Shown here: piece after piece, positions 28,538-38,199 of the stretch
Layout: every line of letters starts with the position of its first letter
Position numbering within the stretch: the first letter of the stretch is position 1
Assembly: GCA_030652035.1 (NCBI GenBank)
Contig: JAUSBJ010000015.1
Location: forward strand, 1 to 48,118
Reading direction: 5' to 3'
Source: Sulfurimicrobium sp.
GTDB taxonomy: Bacteria > Pseudomonadota > Gammaproteobacteria > Burkholderiales > Sulfuricellaceae
Length of the DNA stretch: 48,118 nucleotides
The notes under the pieces: generated by a model
What the model saw: the letters and a program-made list of their open reading frames with translations, nothing else
Databases searched by the model: none
Told to the model about the DNA's origin: nothing
Program-made: the position numbers and the translations under genes

Positions 28538-28609
28538 TCGGGGTCGTAGTAGCCGTAGAGGCTTACTCGCCGGCGCCGGGCGATATTGCTGATATGTTTA
28601 TTCCGTTGC

Positions 28610-29752
28610 CTAGCGTTGTTGCATCTTCGGCCGTTTACCCACGTTTACCTGGAGCGCGACTACAGTTTTGCTGCGCATCAGTTTCAGCGCCGCCGGTTCT
28701 CCAGGAGCCAGGGCGGAAATCTGGTTGAGCATGGCTGAGGAATCCTTGACCGGTTTGCCATTAATTTCCATCAATATGTCTCCCGGCTTCACTCCCGCCT
28801 TGTCGGCCGGTCCGCCGCGCAGAACGCCGGCGATCAGTGTGCCATTAGGCGACGGGAGCTTGAAGGACTCGGCCAGTTCCGGCGTAATGTCCTGAACCTC
28901 CACCCCGATCCAGCCGCGTGTGACGGCGCCATCCTGAATGATTTGCTCCATGACCTGTTTTGCCAGGCTGCCGGGAATGGCAAAGCCGATGCCAAGTGAG
29001 CCGCCGCTTTTGGAAAAAATCGCGCTGTTGACGCCGATCAGATTGCCGTCGCCATCCACCAGCGCACCGCCCGAATTGCCCGGGTTGATCGCTGCATCGG
29101 TCTGAATGAAGTTTTCATAGGTGTTGATGCCGAGATGGCTGCGTCCCAGGGCGCTGATGATGCCCATGGTCACCGTCTGGCCGACGCCAAAGGGGTTGCC
29201 GATGGCGAGCACGACGTCGCCGACCTGAGCTTCTTCCACCCGCCCGAAAGTGATGGCGGACAGATTAGGGAGGTTGATTTTCACCACGGCTAGATCAGTC
29301 TCGGGGTCGGTCCCGATTACTTTGGCCGAACTGGTGCGGCCATCGGCGAGGGCAACTTCGATCTCGTCGGCTGCTTCCACCACGTGATGGTTGGTCAGAA
29401 TGTAGCCTTCCTTGCTGACGATAACGCCTGAGCCCAGGCTGGATTGCTGTTGTGGTTCGGAATCCAGGCGGTCACCAAAAAAATGGCGGAAAATCGGGTC
29501 GTCCATCAGAGGGTGGCGGGGAACGGGGGTTTCCTTGCTGGTGAAAATGTTCACCACCGATGGCATTGCTTTCCTGGCTGCCTGATTGAGTGGCGTCAGT
29601 TTCTGCGGTCCGTTCTGCGGAGCGATCTCCTGGACCAGGATGTTGCCGCCGCCGCGCCAGGGAAGAAGCTCCGGGCGGATCAGGGAAGCCGCGAGCAGTA
29701 CGCCGAGCGCAATGGTTGCGCTTTGCGCGAAGATAAGCCAAAGTTTGCGCAT
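28610..29752 (-). CDS. DegS-like periplasmic serine endopeptidase (HtrA family)
   Basis: 380-aa trypsin-like protease with a single N-terminal transmembrane anchor (about 4-24). Triad H123 (TNHHVV), D153 (DLAVVK), S227 (GNSGGAL). There is only one PDZ domain (about 285-370), so it resembles DegS/AlgW rather than DegP. Such proteins sense unfolded outer-membrane proteins, but no rseA or rpoE is in the window. Convergent with tatC and divergent from the NIF3-like gene, with a 21-nt gap at the start. Confidence 0.92.
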   Translation of the reverse strand: MRKLWLIFAQSATIALGVLLAASLIRPELLPWRGGGNILVQEIAPQNGPQKLTPLNQAARKAMPSVVNIFTSKETPVPRHPLMDDPIFRHFFGDRLDSEPQQQSSLGSGVIVSKEGYILTNHHVVEAADEIEVALADGRTSSAKVIGTDPETDLAVVKINLPNLSAITFGRVEEAQVGDVVLAIGNPFGVGQTVTMGIISALGRSHLGINTYENFIQTDAAINPGNSGGALVDGDGNLIGVNSAIFSKSGGSLGIGFAIPGSLAKQVMEQIIQDGAVTRGWIGVEVQDITPELAESFKLPSPNGTLIAGVLRGGPADKAGVKPGDILMEINGKPVKDSSAMLNQISALAPGEPAALKLMRSKTVVALQVNVGKRPKMQQR

Positions 29753-29773
29753 GGAGTCAGGGAGAATGCTTAA

Positions 29774-30520
29774 ATGTTGTTAAATGAATTAGATAGATAT
29801 ATTGGGCAGTTACTGGAAATTTCAAACTATCGTGATTATTGCCCAAATGGTGTGCAAGTGGAAGGACGCCCTGAAATCAGGTCGATCGTAAGCGGTGTCA
29901 GTGCCAGCCTGGATGTGCTGCATGCGGCAAGCGCTGCGGGCGCGGATGCGGTGCTGGTGCATCATGGCTATTTCTGGAAAAACGAGGCGCCCCAGATTAC
30001 AGGCATCAAGCGCGCCCGTATTTCTCATCTGATGGTGCATGGCATGAGCCTGCTGGCTTACCACTTGCCGCTGGATGCGCATCCGGTGCTGGGCAATAAC
30101 GCGCAACTGGCGCAATTGTTGGGTTTTCAGACAGAGGCCCGATTTGGCGAACAGAATGTTGCGGCGGTTGGCCGTCTGTTGCAGCCCATGTCCCTGCAAA
30201 GGCTGGGAGGCTTGGTGGAGGAAAAGCTGCGGCGTCAGCCCTTGGTGGTGGGGGATGATGCTGCCATCATCCGCCGTATTGCCTGGTGCAGTGGCGCGGC
30301 ACAGGACTACCTTGCTGCAGCCATTGATCTTGGCGTGGATGCCTTTCTCACCGGCGAAGTGTCGGAGCAAACGGTACACTTGGCGCGCGAATCCGGAGTG
30401 GCATTTATTTCCGCGGGCCATCATGCAACCGAACGGTATGGGGTACAGGCGCTGGGTATGCATCTGGCGCAGCAGTTCGGCATCAAACATCAGTTTGTCG
30501 AGATCGAGAATCCGGTCTAA
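29774..30520 (+). CDS. NIF3-like (YbgI/Nif3 family) dinuclear metal protein
   Basis: 248 aa, Nif3-type metal-binding protein (annotated in databases as GTP cyclohydrolase I type 2; true role unclear). Metal-binding segments: YCPNGVQVEG, LVHHGYFW, AYHLPLDAHP and, late, GHHATERYGVQALG. Start codon ATG 29774 lies 21 nt from the divergent protease gene. Confidence 0.92.
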   Translation: MLLNELDRYIGQLLEISNYRDYCPNGVQVEGRPEIRSIVSGVSASLDVLHAASAAGADAVLVHHGYFWKNEAPQITGIKRARISHLMVHGMSLLAYHLPLDAHPVLGNNAQLAQLLGFQTEARFGEQNVAAVGRLLQPMSLQRLGGLVEEKLRRQPLVVGDDAAIIRRIAWCSGAAQDYLAAAIDLGVDAFLTGEVSEQTVHLARESGVAFISAGHHATERYGVQALGMHLAQQFGIKHQFVEIENPV

Positions 30521-30580
30521 AGTCTGGATTTTTATGTATTTGCGTGTAAAATCAAAATAATAACAGAGGTTCTTAAAGCC

Positions 30581-32011
30581 ATGCCGCAATCCAAGCCCAG
30601 CTTGTTGATCGTTGATGACGATGCGTTGATTACCGATACCCTGCATTTTGTGTTGAGCAGGGATTTCGAGGTTTACGTCGCGGATTCCCGTCCCCAGGCG
30701 GCCAGCCTGATGCGTCAGATGGATCAGCCTCCGCAACTGGCTTTGGTGGATCTGGGCTTGCCGCCATTGCCGCATCGACCTGATGAAGGTTTCAAGCTGA
30801 TCGGGGAATTGCTGGCGCGGGCGCCGGAAATCAAGATTGTCGTACTCTCGGGTCAGAATGACGACACCAATGCACGTCACGCTCGTGCGCTCGGTGCGGT
30901 GGAATTTATACCCAAGCCATGTGAGCCGGAGCGGCTCAAGTCACTGCTGTTTGATGCGCTACGTATTCATGAAGCGGAGCAGTCAAAGGAAATCAAGCCT
31001 GACCGTGGCTGTGACATTCTTGGCGCCAGCTTGAATGCCGAGAAATTGCGTCATCAAATCAGGCAGTTTGCTGACGCGCCATTTCCAGTGCTGATCGAGG
31101 GTGAATCGGGTAGTGGAAAGGAACTGGTGGCGGGATGTCTGCACCGCCTAAGTGTGCGCGCCAAAAAACCTTACCTGGCGCTTAATTGCGCAGCAATATC
31201 GCCATCTTTGGTGGAACCGACACTGTTCGGTTACAGCAAGGGCGCATTCACCGGAGCGACGGCATCCCGTGCCGGATACTTCGAGGATGCAAATGATGGC
31301 ACCTTGTTCCTCGACGAAATCGGGGAACTGCCCGTCGAATTGCAGGCCAAGCTGCTGCGCGTCCTGGAAAACGGCGAGTTTCAGCGTGTCGGGGAAACCC
31401 AGCCGCGGCACAGCAATGCGCGCATCGTTGCTGCGACCAATCGTGATTTGCGCCAGGAAATCAAGGCCGGGCGTTTTCGCGCCGATCTCTATCACCGTCT
31501 CAGCGTGTTTACCGTAAGTGTGCCCCCATTGCGCGAACTGGGGGAGGACAAGGCGCTGTTGCTCGAACATTTCCGCGATTTCTATGTGCGCCAGAGCGGC
31601 GGTGCGCCGTTCCGGCTCGATGCGGCTGCAGAGCGGGTATGGCAGGCATATCCTTTCCCCGGCAACGTGCGCGAACTGCGTAATATCGTGATCAGGCTGG
31701 TTACCAAATATGCCGGCCAGAGCGTCTCGCGCGAAGCATTGCAGGCGGAGCTGGATACCGAAGCGGATACCCTGCCCGAGATGTTGCCCAGCGATCCCGG
31801 CGCGATGCAGGAACTGGCAAAAAAACATTTGCAGTTGCACGCCAATTTCAACCTCGACCAGACCCTCAAGCAGTGGGAACAGGCTTACGTGGAAGCCGCG
31901 CTCAAGCTTACGCACGGCAATTTGAGCCAGGCGGCCAAGCTGTTGGGTGTGAACCGTACAACTTTGTATAGCCGGATGCAGACCTACACCAATTTGGATC
32001 AATACCAATAA
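30581..32011 (+). CDS. Sigma-54-dependent response regulator (PrsR-like)
   Basis: NtrC-type regulator, 476 aa. Receiver domain 1-130 with acidic pocket DDD, phosphoacceptor D57 (LALVDLGLP) and K112. AAA+ domain with Walker A GESGSGK (174-180), the sigma-54 contact GAFTGA (221-226) and Walker [10 protein letters not shown] (242-250). C-terminal Fis-type HTH ([19 protein letters not shown]). The D-L-G-L-P-P plus insert in the receiver resembles PrsR proteins. AGAGG lies 11 nt before the ATG. There is no sensor kinase next to it. One base separates it from mshM, so it probably belongs to the pilus operon and may regulate it. Confidence 0.92.
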   Translation: MPQSKPSLLIVDDDALITDTLHFVLSRDFEVYVADSRPQAASLMRQMDQPPQLALVDLGLPPLPHRPDEGFKLIGELLARAPEIKIVVLSGQNDDTNARHARALGAVEFIPKPCEPERLKSLLFDALRIHEAEQSKEIKPDRGCDILGASLNAEKLRHQIRQFADAPFPVLIEGESGSGKELVAGCLHRLSVRAKKPYLALNCAAISPSLVEPTLFGYSKGAFTGATASRAGYFEDANDGTLFLDEIGELPVELQAKLLRVLENGEFQRVGETQPRHSNARIVAATNRDLRQEIKAGRFRADLYHRLSVFTVSVPPLRELGEDKALLLEHFRDFYVRQSGGAPFRLDAAAERVWQAYPFPGNVRELRNIVIRLVTKYAGQSVSREALQAELDTEADTLPEMLPSDPGAMQELAKKHLQLHANFNLDQTLKQWEQAYVEAALKLTHGNLSQAAKLLGVNRTTLYSRMQTYTNLDQYQ

Positions 32012-32012
32012 A

Positions 32013-33377
32013 ATGTACCTCGCCCATTTCGGTCTTTCCCAGCCACCTTTCAGAATCACGGCACACACCGAATTCTTTTTCGGCGGGGGTAACCGCGGCG
32101 CTATTCTGGATGCCCTGATTTACGCCATTCGCCAGGGGGAAGGGATCGTCAAGGTCAGCGGCGAAGTGGGCAGCGGCAAAACCATGTTGTGCCGCATGCT
32201 GCAAGAGCGCCTGCCGGCGGAAGTTGAAACGGTTTATCTCGCCAACCCGAGCGTATCCCCGGACGAAATCCTGCATGCCATCGCTTTCGAGATGCAGCTC
32301 TCGTTGCCGCGCGATGCGGAACGCCTGGAAGTCATGCAGGCATTGCAGGAATATCTGGTGGAGCGCCACGCCCAGGGCAAGCAAGTGGTGGTGTTCGTGG
32401 AAGAGGCGCAAAGCATGCCGCTGGAGACCCTGGAAGAAATACGCCTGCTCTCCAATCTGGAAACGCAGCACTACAAGCTCCTGCAGATCGTTCTGTTTGG
32501 TCAGCCTGAGCTGGACAAGAACCTGGCACGGACAGAAATTCGCCAACTCAAGGAGCGAATTACCCACAGCTTCACTCTCAAGCCGCTGACTGCCGGTGAA
32601 ATCAGGGATTACCTGATGTTCCGTCTGCGCACCGCCAATTACCATGGTCCAGACTTGTTTGGCCCCGCAGTGGTCAAGCTGATCGCGCGGGCTTCGAGAG
32701 GGTTGACCCGGCGTGTGAATATTATTGCGGACAAAACCTTGCTGGCGGCTTTTGCGGACAACACGCATACCGTGAGTCTGAAGCATGTGCGAGCCGCGAT
32801 ACAGGACAGCGAATTCGAGTTGGCTACAGGAAGCTTGCCGTGGCCGAAGCTTGCCGCAGCGCTGCTCTTGCTGTCATTCGGGGTGGGGCTGGGGGCGGCG
32901 TTGCCCCCGTTTTTCCAGACTCAGCCAAGGGGACAGGAAGCGGCTGTGGGCAAGGGAGCTGCACTTGCTGCGCCTTCCGCGCAGGCCCTCGCAGAGGGTG
33001 AAGGATCCGGGAAACAACAGGCGGAAGCAACTGAAGATCCGGCAGATATCGTCGCGCAGCGTCTGGCCGCCACAGAAAACTGGTTGTCCAGACAGGGGCA
33101 TTCGACCAGTAGCATTCAGCTGATGGGGTCGAATGATTTGCAACAGCTACGCTGGCAACTGGCAAAGATGGGGCGCGACGTTGAAATGGACCGGATTTTT
33201 GTGTACCGTACAAAGATAAGCGGGCGGCCCGCATGGACGGTGCTTTACGGCAGTTTTTCCAGCCGCGCAGAGGCCGCTGCGGCACTGGCCCACTTGCCCG
33301 AGACGCTCAAGGCAAATCGGCCGGTTCTGCGGACGCTGCAGGGCATACGGGCCGAGATTGCCGAGCATCAGCGATGA
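32013..33377 (+). CDS. mshM: MshM/ExeA-like AAA ATPase with C-terminal SPOR domain
   Basis: 454 aa. ExeA/MshM-type ATPase: opens MYLAHFGLSQPPFRITA, Walker A GEVGSGKT (50-57), Walker B VVVFVEEAQ. A transmembrane helix follows (about 278-297). The periplasmic part ends in a SPOR-like peptidoglycan-binding domain (about 380-450; DRIFVYRTKISGRPAWTVLYGSFSS...). ExeA itself ends in a different peptidoglycan-binding domain. Likely helps place the secretin MshL in the cell wall. It precedes mshL directly. Confidence 0.88.
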   Translation: MYLAHFGLSQPPFRITAHTEFFFGGGNRGAILDALIYAIRQGEGIVKVSGEVGSGKTMLCRMLQERLPAEVETVYLANPSVSPDEILHAIAFEMQLSLPRDAERLEVMQALQEYLVERHAQGKQVVVFVEEAQSMPLETLEEIRLLSNLETQHYKLLQIVLFGQPELDKNLARTEIRQLKERITHSFTLKPLTAGEIRDYLMFRLRTANYHGPDLFGPAVVKLIARASRGLTRRVNIIADKTLLAAFADNTHTVSLKHVRAAIQDSEFELATGSLPWPKLAAALLLLSFGVGLGAALPPFFQTQPRGQEAAVGKGAALAAPSAQALAEGEGSGKQQAEATEDPADIVAQRLAATENWLSRQGHSTSSIQLMGSNDLQQLRWQLAKMGRDVEMDRIFVYRTKISGRPAWTVLYGSFSSRAEAAAALAHLPETLKANRPVLRTLQGIRAEIAEHQR

Positions 33378-33418
33378 ATAAAGATAATAACAATAATGCT
33401 TGTGCAGTGAGGTGCATG

Positions 33419-35242
33419 ATGAAGCGGTTTGGACAGCAGCAAACGCAACATTGGCGCAGTTTGGGCGTCGCGTTGAGCGTGGTGGCATTCATTGCGGGCT
33501 GCGCCTCCAGCCAACCGCCAATCCAGATTTCCCAGAACCACATCCAGTCCGGGCAGCAAGCGACTGCAAATGATGCGGGCATCCCCGCGCCGGTCAGGCT
33601 AGGTGCTTTTGTGCCTCCCCCCAAGCCTTCAGTCAAGCCGCAAACCTATAGCGTGGTGGTGAACGAGGTGCCGGTGAAGGAATTGCTCTTTGCGCTGGCA
33701 CGGGATTCAAAGCTCAACGTGGATATCCATCCGGCGATTCAGGGCCTGGTGACCATGAATGCGGTGAACGAGCCGCTGGACGCCATTCTCGACCGGCTCT
33801 CGCAGCAGGTCAATCTGCGCTATAAAGTGGAGGGGAATACCCTCTCGATCACGCCGGATAGCCCCTACCTGAAAACCTACCGGGTGGATTACGTCAATCT
33901 GTCGCGCAACACCAGTTCGAATATCGGGGTGTCGTCGCAGATTGCCGGCGTCGGGGCCTCGGCTTTGGGCAGGACCGCTACCGGGACATCCGGAGCCGGC
34001 GTTGCCGGGAACAATTCGTCCACTGCGGTCAAGAGCGCTTCTGACAATAATTTCTGGGAGATCATGGGGGAAAACCTTCGCCATATTCTCAGCGCTACCC
34101 GTTCCGTTGCCAGCACGGCAGAGGAAAAAGCGGCCCGGGCCGAGCTCGTGCGTGCCGAGCGCGAAGACCGCTTGCGCCAGGCGGAAGCGGTTGCGCGTGC
34201 CGGTTCGGGTGCGCCGGCCCTGTTTTCCAACGTATTCGGTAACGAAAAACCGCTTTCAGCTCTGGGTGATACCAAGGAGCAGGTGATCGTGAACCCGGTG
34301 GCGGGGTCGGTCTCGGTGTTGGGAACGGAGCGGCAGCACAAGCTGGTCAAGGAATATCTGGCCAGCGTCACAAGTTCAGCGCAACGGCAGGTGTTGATCG
34401 AGGCGACGATCGTCGAGGTGGGCCTGAAAGATCAGTTCCATGCCGGTGTTGACTGGACCAGTGTCGGCCGGGCAACCGGTTTCAACATCCGGTCTGTGCC
34501 GAATGCCAGAGACAACCTGGCCGGCAATCTGGCATCTTTTTTTACCATTGGTTACAGCAATGCCAACAACAACCTGAGTGCCACACTCAATCTGCTTGAG
34601 TCCTTCGGCAAGACGCGCATCCTGTCCAGCCCGAAAATCATGGCCATCAACAATCAGACGGCCTTGCTCAAGGTGGTCAACAACGAAGTGTATTTTTCCA
34701 TCGATGTCCAGTTGGGCGCAGTGTCGTCCACCGGGATTATCACTCAGCCTGTCTATACCACCACCGCGCATACCGTTCCGGTTGGCGTGGTCATGAGCGT
34801 GACGCCGCAGATCAGTGAGGGCGGCGTGGTCTCCATGACGGTGCGCCCGACGATTTCCCGGATTACCGGCTATAAAACCGATCCCAATCCTGCTCTTGCC
34901 CAGATAAACAGGGACTTGTCAGAGGCTAACAGGATTCAGAATCAGGTGCCGGAAATTCAGGTGCGCGAGATGGAATCTGTGCTGCAGGTCAACAGCGGCC
35001 AGACGATCATCATGGGCGGCCTGATGCAGGATGATATCGCGCGCGGCCGGGATGGCCTGCCCGTCCTGTCGCGTCCGGATGGCTGGGGCGCCATTTTTGG
35101 GCAGCAGGAGCGCAAGGCCACGCAGACCGAGCTGGTGATTTTTTTGCGCCCCACCGTTATCACCAATCCATCGCTGGATAGCGGCGAGTTGAGCGCCTAT
35201 CGCCGCTTCCTCCCGGAACCGCAAACAGCCGCCCAGCCATGA
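33419..35242 (+). CDS. mshL: MshL-type outer-membrane secretin
   Basis: Secretin-family channel, about 607 aa. Lipoprotein signal with lipobox IAGC, so it is probably lipidated. N0/STN-type domain (about 95-170: YSVVVNEVPVKELLFALARD), secretin_N region, and the C-terminal secretin core (GVVMSVTPQISEGGVVSMTVRPTISRI..., VNSGQTIIMGGLMQD). ATG 33419 has GAGG six nt upstream and a basic n-region, so I prefer it. ATG 33374, overlapping the mshM stop, adds 15 odd residues (Asn-rich) and is the alternative. The stop overlaps mshN by 4 nt. Confidence 0.92.
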   Translation: MKRFGQQQTQHWRSLGVALSVVAFIAGCASSQPPIQISQNHIQSGQQATANDAGIPAPVRLGAFVPPPKPSVKPQTYSVVVNEVPVKELLFALARDSKLNVDIHPAIQGLVTMNAVNEPLDAILDRLSQQVNLRYKVEGNTLSITPDSPYLKTYRVDYVNLSRNTSSNIGVSSQIAGVGASALGRTATGTSGAGVAGNNSSTAVKSASDNNFWEIMGENLRHILSATRSVASTAEEKAARAELVRAEREDRLRQAEAVARAGSGAPALFSNVFGNEKPLSALGDTKEQVIVNPVAGSVSVLGTERQHKLVKEYLASVTSSAQRQVLIEATIVEVGLKDQFHAGVDWTSVGRATGFNIRSVPNARDNLAGNLASFFTIGYSNANNNLSATLNLLESFGKTRILSSPKIMAINNQTALLKVVNNEVYFSIDVQLGAVSSTGIITQPVYTTTAHTVPVGVVMSVTPQISEGGVVSMTVRPTISRITGYKTDPNPALAQINRDLSEANRIQNQVPEIQVREMESVLQVNSGQTIIMGGLMQDDIARGRDGLPVLSRPDGWGAIFGQQERKATQTELVIFLRPTVITNPSLDSGELSAYRRFLPEPQTAAQP

Positions 35243-36405
35243 GCTTGCTGATGAAAGCCTTGAAGAAGGCAGAAGAAAGCCAGCAAGGCGCGCATGGCGG
35301 GAGCGAGCCCACGCTGCAGGAACTGGCGGATGAATTATCCCTCGAACCCCGCGCGCATGAGGCTCAGTCAGCAAAACAAACCGAATTCAACCCCAATCCG
35401 CTGGCGTCTGCCAATGAAACGCCCAGGGAGGCCGCCAACCTGTTTGCCGCCAAGGAGCCGCAGGGGGAGGGCAGCAAGCGGATGCTTGTGGCTTTGTCCT
35501 TAGCCGCGCTGCTCTTGCTGCTCGGCGGCGGCGCATACGTTTATATCGCGATCAACAAGCCGGGCTTGCTGATTTCTGCCCAGCCGGGTCATACGCCACC
35601 TGCCGCCCCGGTATTAATGCAGGCGCCTGTGCCACCGGTGGAAAGTCAAATGCAGCCATCGAGTGTTGCGGCTTCTCCCATCGAAGTCATGGACAAGGCG
35701 CTGGAACAAGCGCAATCGGTTGCCGCAAAGATTTCCAATGCGGTGTCGGAGGCAGTGAAAAAAACACAGCCCCGTGCTGCTGAGCCAGCTCAGGGAAGCT
35801 CAGTCAAGGTTTTGCGCGGCATCCAGGAAGAAATCAATCCAGACCTGGCACAAGGCTATCAGGCTTTGCAGGAAGGGCGGCTGGAAGCGGCGCAGGTGGC
35901 TTATAAACGGCTGCTGCAACAGGAACCCCGCAACATCGACGGCCTGCTCGGCATGGCCGCCGTCGCGGCGCGCTCGAACAATCCGGGCGAGGCCGGCAGG
36001 CTTTACCTGCGCGCACTGGATGTGGAACCGAAAAACACCTTTGCCCAAGCGGGTCTTTTGAACTTGCTCGGCAGCGCCGACCCTGCCGGCAGCGAGGCCA
36101 AATTGAAGCGTCTGCTGGCGGAGCAGCCGAGCGCAATGCTGCATTTCGCGCTGGGTAATCTGTATGCGATCGAAGAGCGCTGGTCCGATGCCCAGCAGGC
36201 TTATTTCCAGGCCCACCATCTGGCATCCGCCAACCCGGATTATGCATTCAACCTGGCGGTGAGCCTGGAACACATCAATCAGCCCAAACCGGCCCTTGCT
36301 TATTACCAGCGTGCCCTGCAATTGCTGGAGCAGGACGGCACGGCGGCTTTTGATCGCGCCGCAGTCGAGGCGCGGATTGTTAAATTGAAGCGAGTGGGTG
36401 AATAA
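35239..36405 (+). CDS. mshN: MshN-like TPR protein
   Basis: 388 aa. The cytoplasmic N-terminus begins MSLLMKALKKAEE, a hallmark of this family. One transmembrane helix (about 82-105), a Pro/Ala linker and tetratricopeptide repeats from about 200 to the end follow. It is a bitopic periplasmic scaffold in MSHA systems. ATGA overlap with mshL; it abuts mshE. Confidence 0.88.
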   Translation: MSLLMKALKKAEESQQGAHGGSEPTLQELADELSLEPRAHEAQSAKQTEFNPNPLASANETPREAANLFAAKEPQGEGSKRMLVALSLAALLLLLGGGAYVYIAINKPGLLISAQPGHTPPAAPVLMQAPVPPVESQMQPSSVAASPIEVMDKALEQAQSVAAKISNAVSEAVKKTQPRAAEPAQGSSVKVLRGIQEEINPDLAQGYQALQEGRLEAAQVAYKRLLQQEPRNIDGLLGMAAVAARSNNPGEAGRLYLRALDVEPKNTFAQAGLLNLLGSADPAGSEAKLKRLLAEQPSAMLHFALGNLYAIEERWSDAQQAYFQAHHLASANPDYAFNLAVSLEHINQPKPALAYYQRALQLLEQDGTAAFDRAAVEARIVKLKRVGE

Positions 36406-38109
36406 ATGACGGAGCAGCGCAAAAAACTCCGTCTCGGCGAGTTGCTGGTTCAGCAGGGCCTGATCAGCCAGGACCAGCTGCGCATCGCCTTGATGGAGCA
36501 GAGCGAACACGATATGCCGCTGGGCCGGCAACTGGTGCGCCTGGGTTTTGTGACCGAAGCCATGATCCGCGACATCCTGGCTCACACCATAGGCCAGGAG
36601 GGCATCGACCTGTCCAACGTGGTGGCCGACGCTGAAGCGTTGAAGCTGGTGCCGGAAGAGTTTTCGCGCCGCTATCGCCTGCTGCCGATCGCCATCAATA
36701 CAGAGCGCCAGGAGCTTCTGGTGGCGATGAGCGATGTCTTCAATGTGGTGGCGCTGGATTTATTGCGCGCCCATCTGGGTGGTCGGATCGAAATTCGCAC
36801 CGTACTCGCGGGCGAGGCGCAGCTGGAAGAATACATCGACCAGTTCTACGGCTTCGAACTCTCGGTGGATGGCATCCTGCGCGAGATCGAAACCGGCGAG
36901 ATCGATTACCAGAGCCTGCAGGCGGGCAACGAGGAATACACCCAGCCGATGGTGCGGCTGGTCGGCGCGCTGCTGGTGGACGCAGTCAAGCGCGGGGCAT
37001 CGGATATTCACTTCGAGCCGGAATATGCCTTCCTGCGCATTCGCTACCGTATCGACGGGGTGCTGGAACAGATTCGCAGCCTGCACAAGACCTACTGGCC
37101 GGGCATCGCAGTCCGCCTCAAGGTGATCAGCGGCATGAATATCGCCGAAACGCGGGCGCCGCAGGATGGCCGCCTGTCGCTAAACCTGAATGGCCGGCCG
37201 ATTGATTTCCGGGTGGCGGCGCAGCCCACCATTTACGGCGAAAATATCGTGCTGCGCGTGCTGGACCGGGAAAAATCGATCATCTCCCTGGACCGCATGG
37301 GCTTGAGCTCCGAAACACAGGATAAGCTGAAGCTGATGATGGCGCGCCCGGAGGGCATCCTGATCGTGACCGGCCCGACCGGCAGCGGCAAGACCACCAC
37401 CCTGTATTCGATGCTGAGCCACCGCAACGACGAAACGGTGAACATCATGACGCTGGAAGATCCGGTAGAGTACCCGGTCACGATGATGCGCCAGACCTCG
37501 GTCAACGAAATGGTGAAGATGGATTTCGCCAACGGCATCCGCTCCATGATGCGGCAGGACCCCGACATCATCCTGGTGGGCGAGGTACGCGACCGCGAAA
37601 CGGCGGATATGGCGTTTCGCGCGGCGATGACCGGGCACCAGGTGTTCACCACCCTGCATACCAATTCCGCCCTCGGCGCGTTTCCGCGTTTGCTGGATAT
37701 CGGTATTCTGCCCGACATCATGGCGGGTAATATCATTGGCGTGATTGCGCAGCGCCTGGTGCGTTTGCTGTGTCCCCACTGCAAACAGGCTTACACGCCG
37801 GGCCCGGAAGAGCGGCTGTTGCTGGGCCTGGCGCCCGGTGCAGAAACCCAGATCTATGCGGCAAAAGGCTGCAATCTGTGCAATCACCGTGGTTACAAGG
37901 GGCGGATGGCGCTGATCGAGTTGCTGCACATGGACGCAGATCTGGACGAGTTGATTGCACGCCGTGCCACGGCGCGGGAATTGAGCCGGGTGGCATTGGA
38001 GAAGGGCTTCCGCACGCTGGCGGAAGATGGCGTCCAGCGTATTCTGGGGGGGCTGACCAGTGTGGCTGAAGTGGCCCGCGTGGTGGACCTGACCGGGCGG
38101 CTGCATTGA
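36406..38109 (+). CDS. mshE: MshE-type GspE/PilB assembly ATPase
   Basis: 567-aa hexameric extension ATPase. N-terminal GspE-N domain (binds c-di-GMP in MshE homologues), Walker A GPTGSGKT (323-330), Asp box TLEDPVE, Walker B-like DIILVGEVRD, and a zinc tetracysteine site C456-C459/C489-C492. The N-terminal RLGELLVQQGLISQDQL pattern is like that of c-di-GMP-binding MshEN domains, suggesting c-di-GMP control. Confidence 0.95.
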   Translation: MTEQRKKLRLGELLVQQGLISQDQLRIALMEQSEHDMPLGRQLVRLGFVTEAMIRDILAHTIGQEGIDLSNVVADAEALKLVPEEFSRRYRLLPIAINTERQELLVAMSDVFNVVALDLLRAHLGGRIEIRTVLAGEAQLEEYIDQFYGFELSVDGILREIETGEIDYQSLQAGNEEYTQPMVRLVGALLVDAVKRGASDIHFEPEYAFLRIRYRIDGVLEQIRSLHKTYWPGIAVRLKVISGMNIAETRAPQDGRLSLNLNGRPIDFRVAAQPTIYGENIVLRVLDREKSIISLDRMGLSSETQDKLKLMMARPEGILIVTGPTGSGKTTTLYSMLSHRNDETVNIMTLEDPVEYPVTMMRQTSVNEMVKMDFANGIRSMMRQDPDIILVGEVRDRETADMAFRAAMTGHQVFTTLHTNSALGAFPRLLDIGILPDIMAGNIIGVIAQRLVRLLCPHCKQAYTPGPEERLLLGLAPGAETQIYAAKGCNLCNHRGYKGRMALIELLHMDADLDELIARRATARELSRVALEKGFRTLAEDGVQRILGGLTSVAEVARVVDLTGRLH

Positions 38110-38116
38110 TTGTCAA

Positions 38117-38185
38117 CCGTCAGCTCTCAGGTATCAGCAAAATCATCCCGGTTTTTGCTTCACACTGACAGCTGATGGCTGACGG
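38117..38185. repeat. Inverted repeat between mshE and mshG
   Basis: CCGTCAGC (38117-38124) pairs with GCTGACGG (38178-38185), and ATCAGC (38133-38138) pairs with GCTGAT (38171-38176). This gives an interrupted stem in the 90-nt gap, the largest gap in the cluster. The gap splits mshE from mshG; there is no T-run, so an mRNA processing or dispersed-repeat element is more likely than a terminator. Confidence 0.5.
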
Positions 38186-38199
38186 CTGAAAGCTCAAAA

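Noticed and set aside
28538..28609. GC-rich palindrome CGCCGGCGCCGGGCG between tatC and the protease gene as a terminator
   Set aside because: The stem is imperfect and there is no T-run on either strand.
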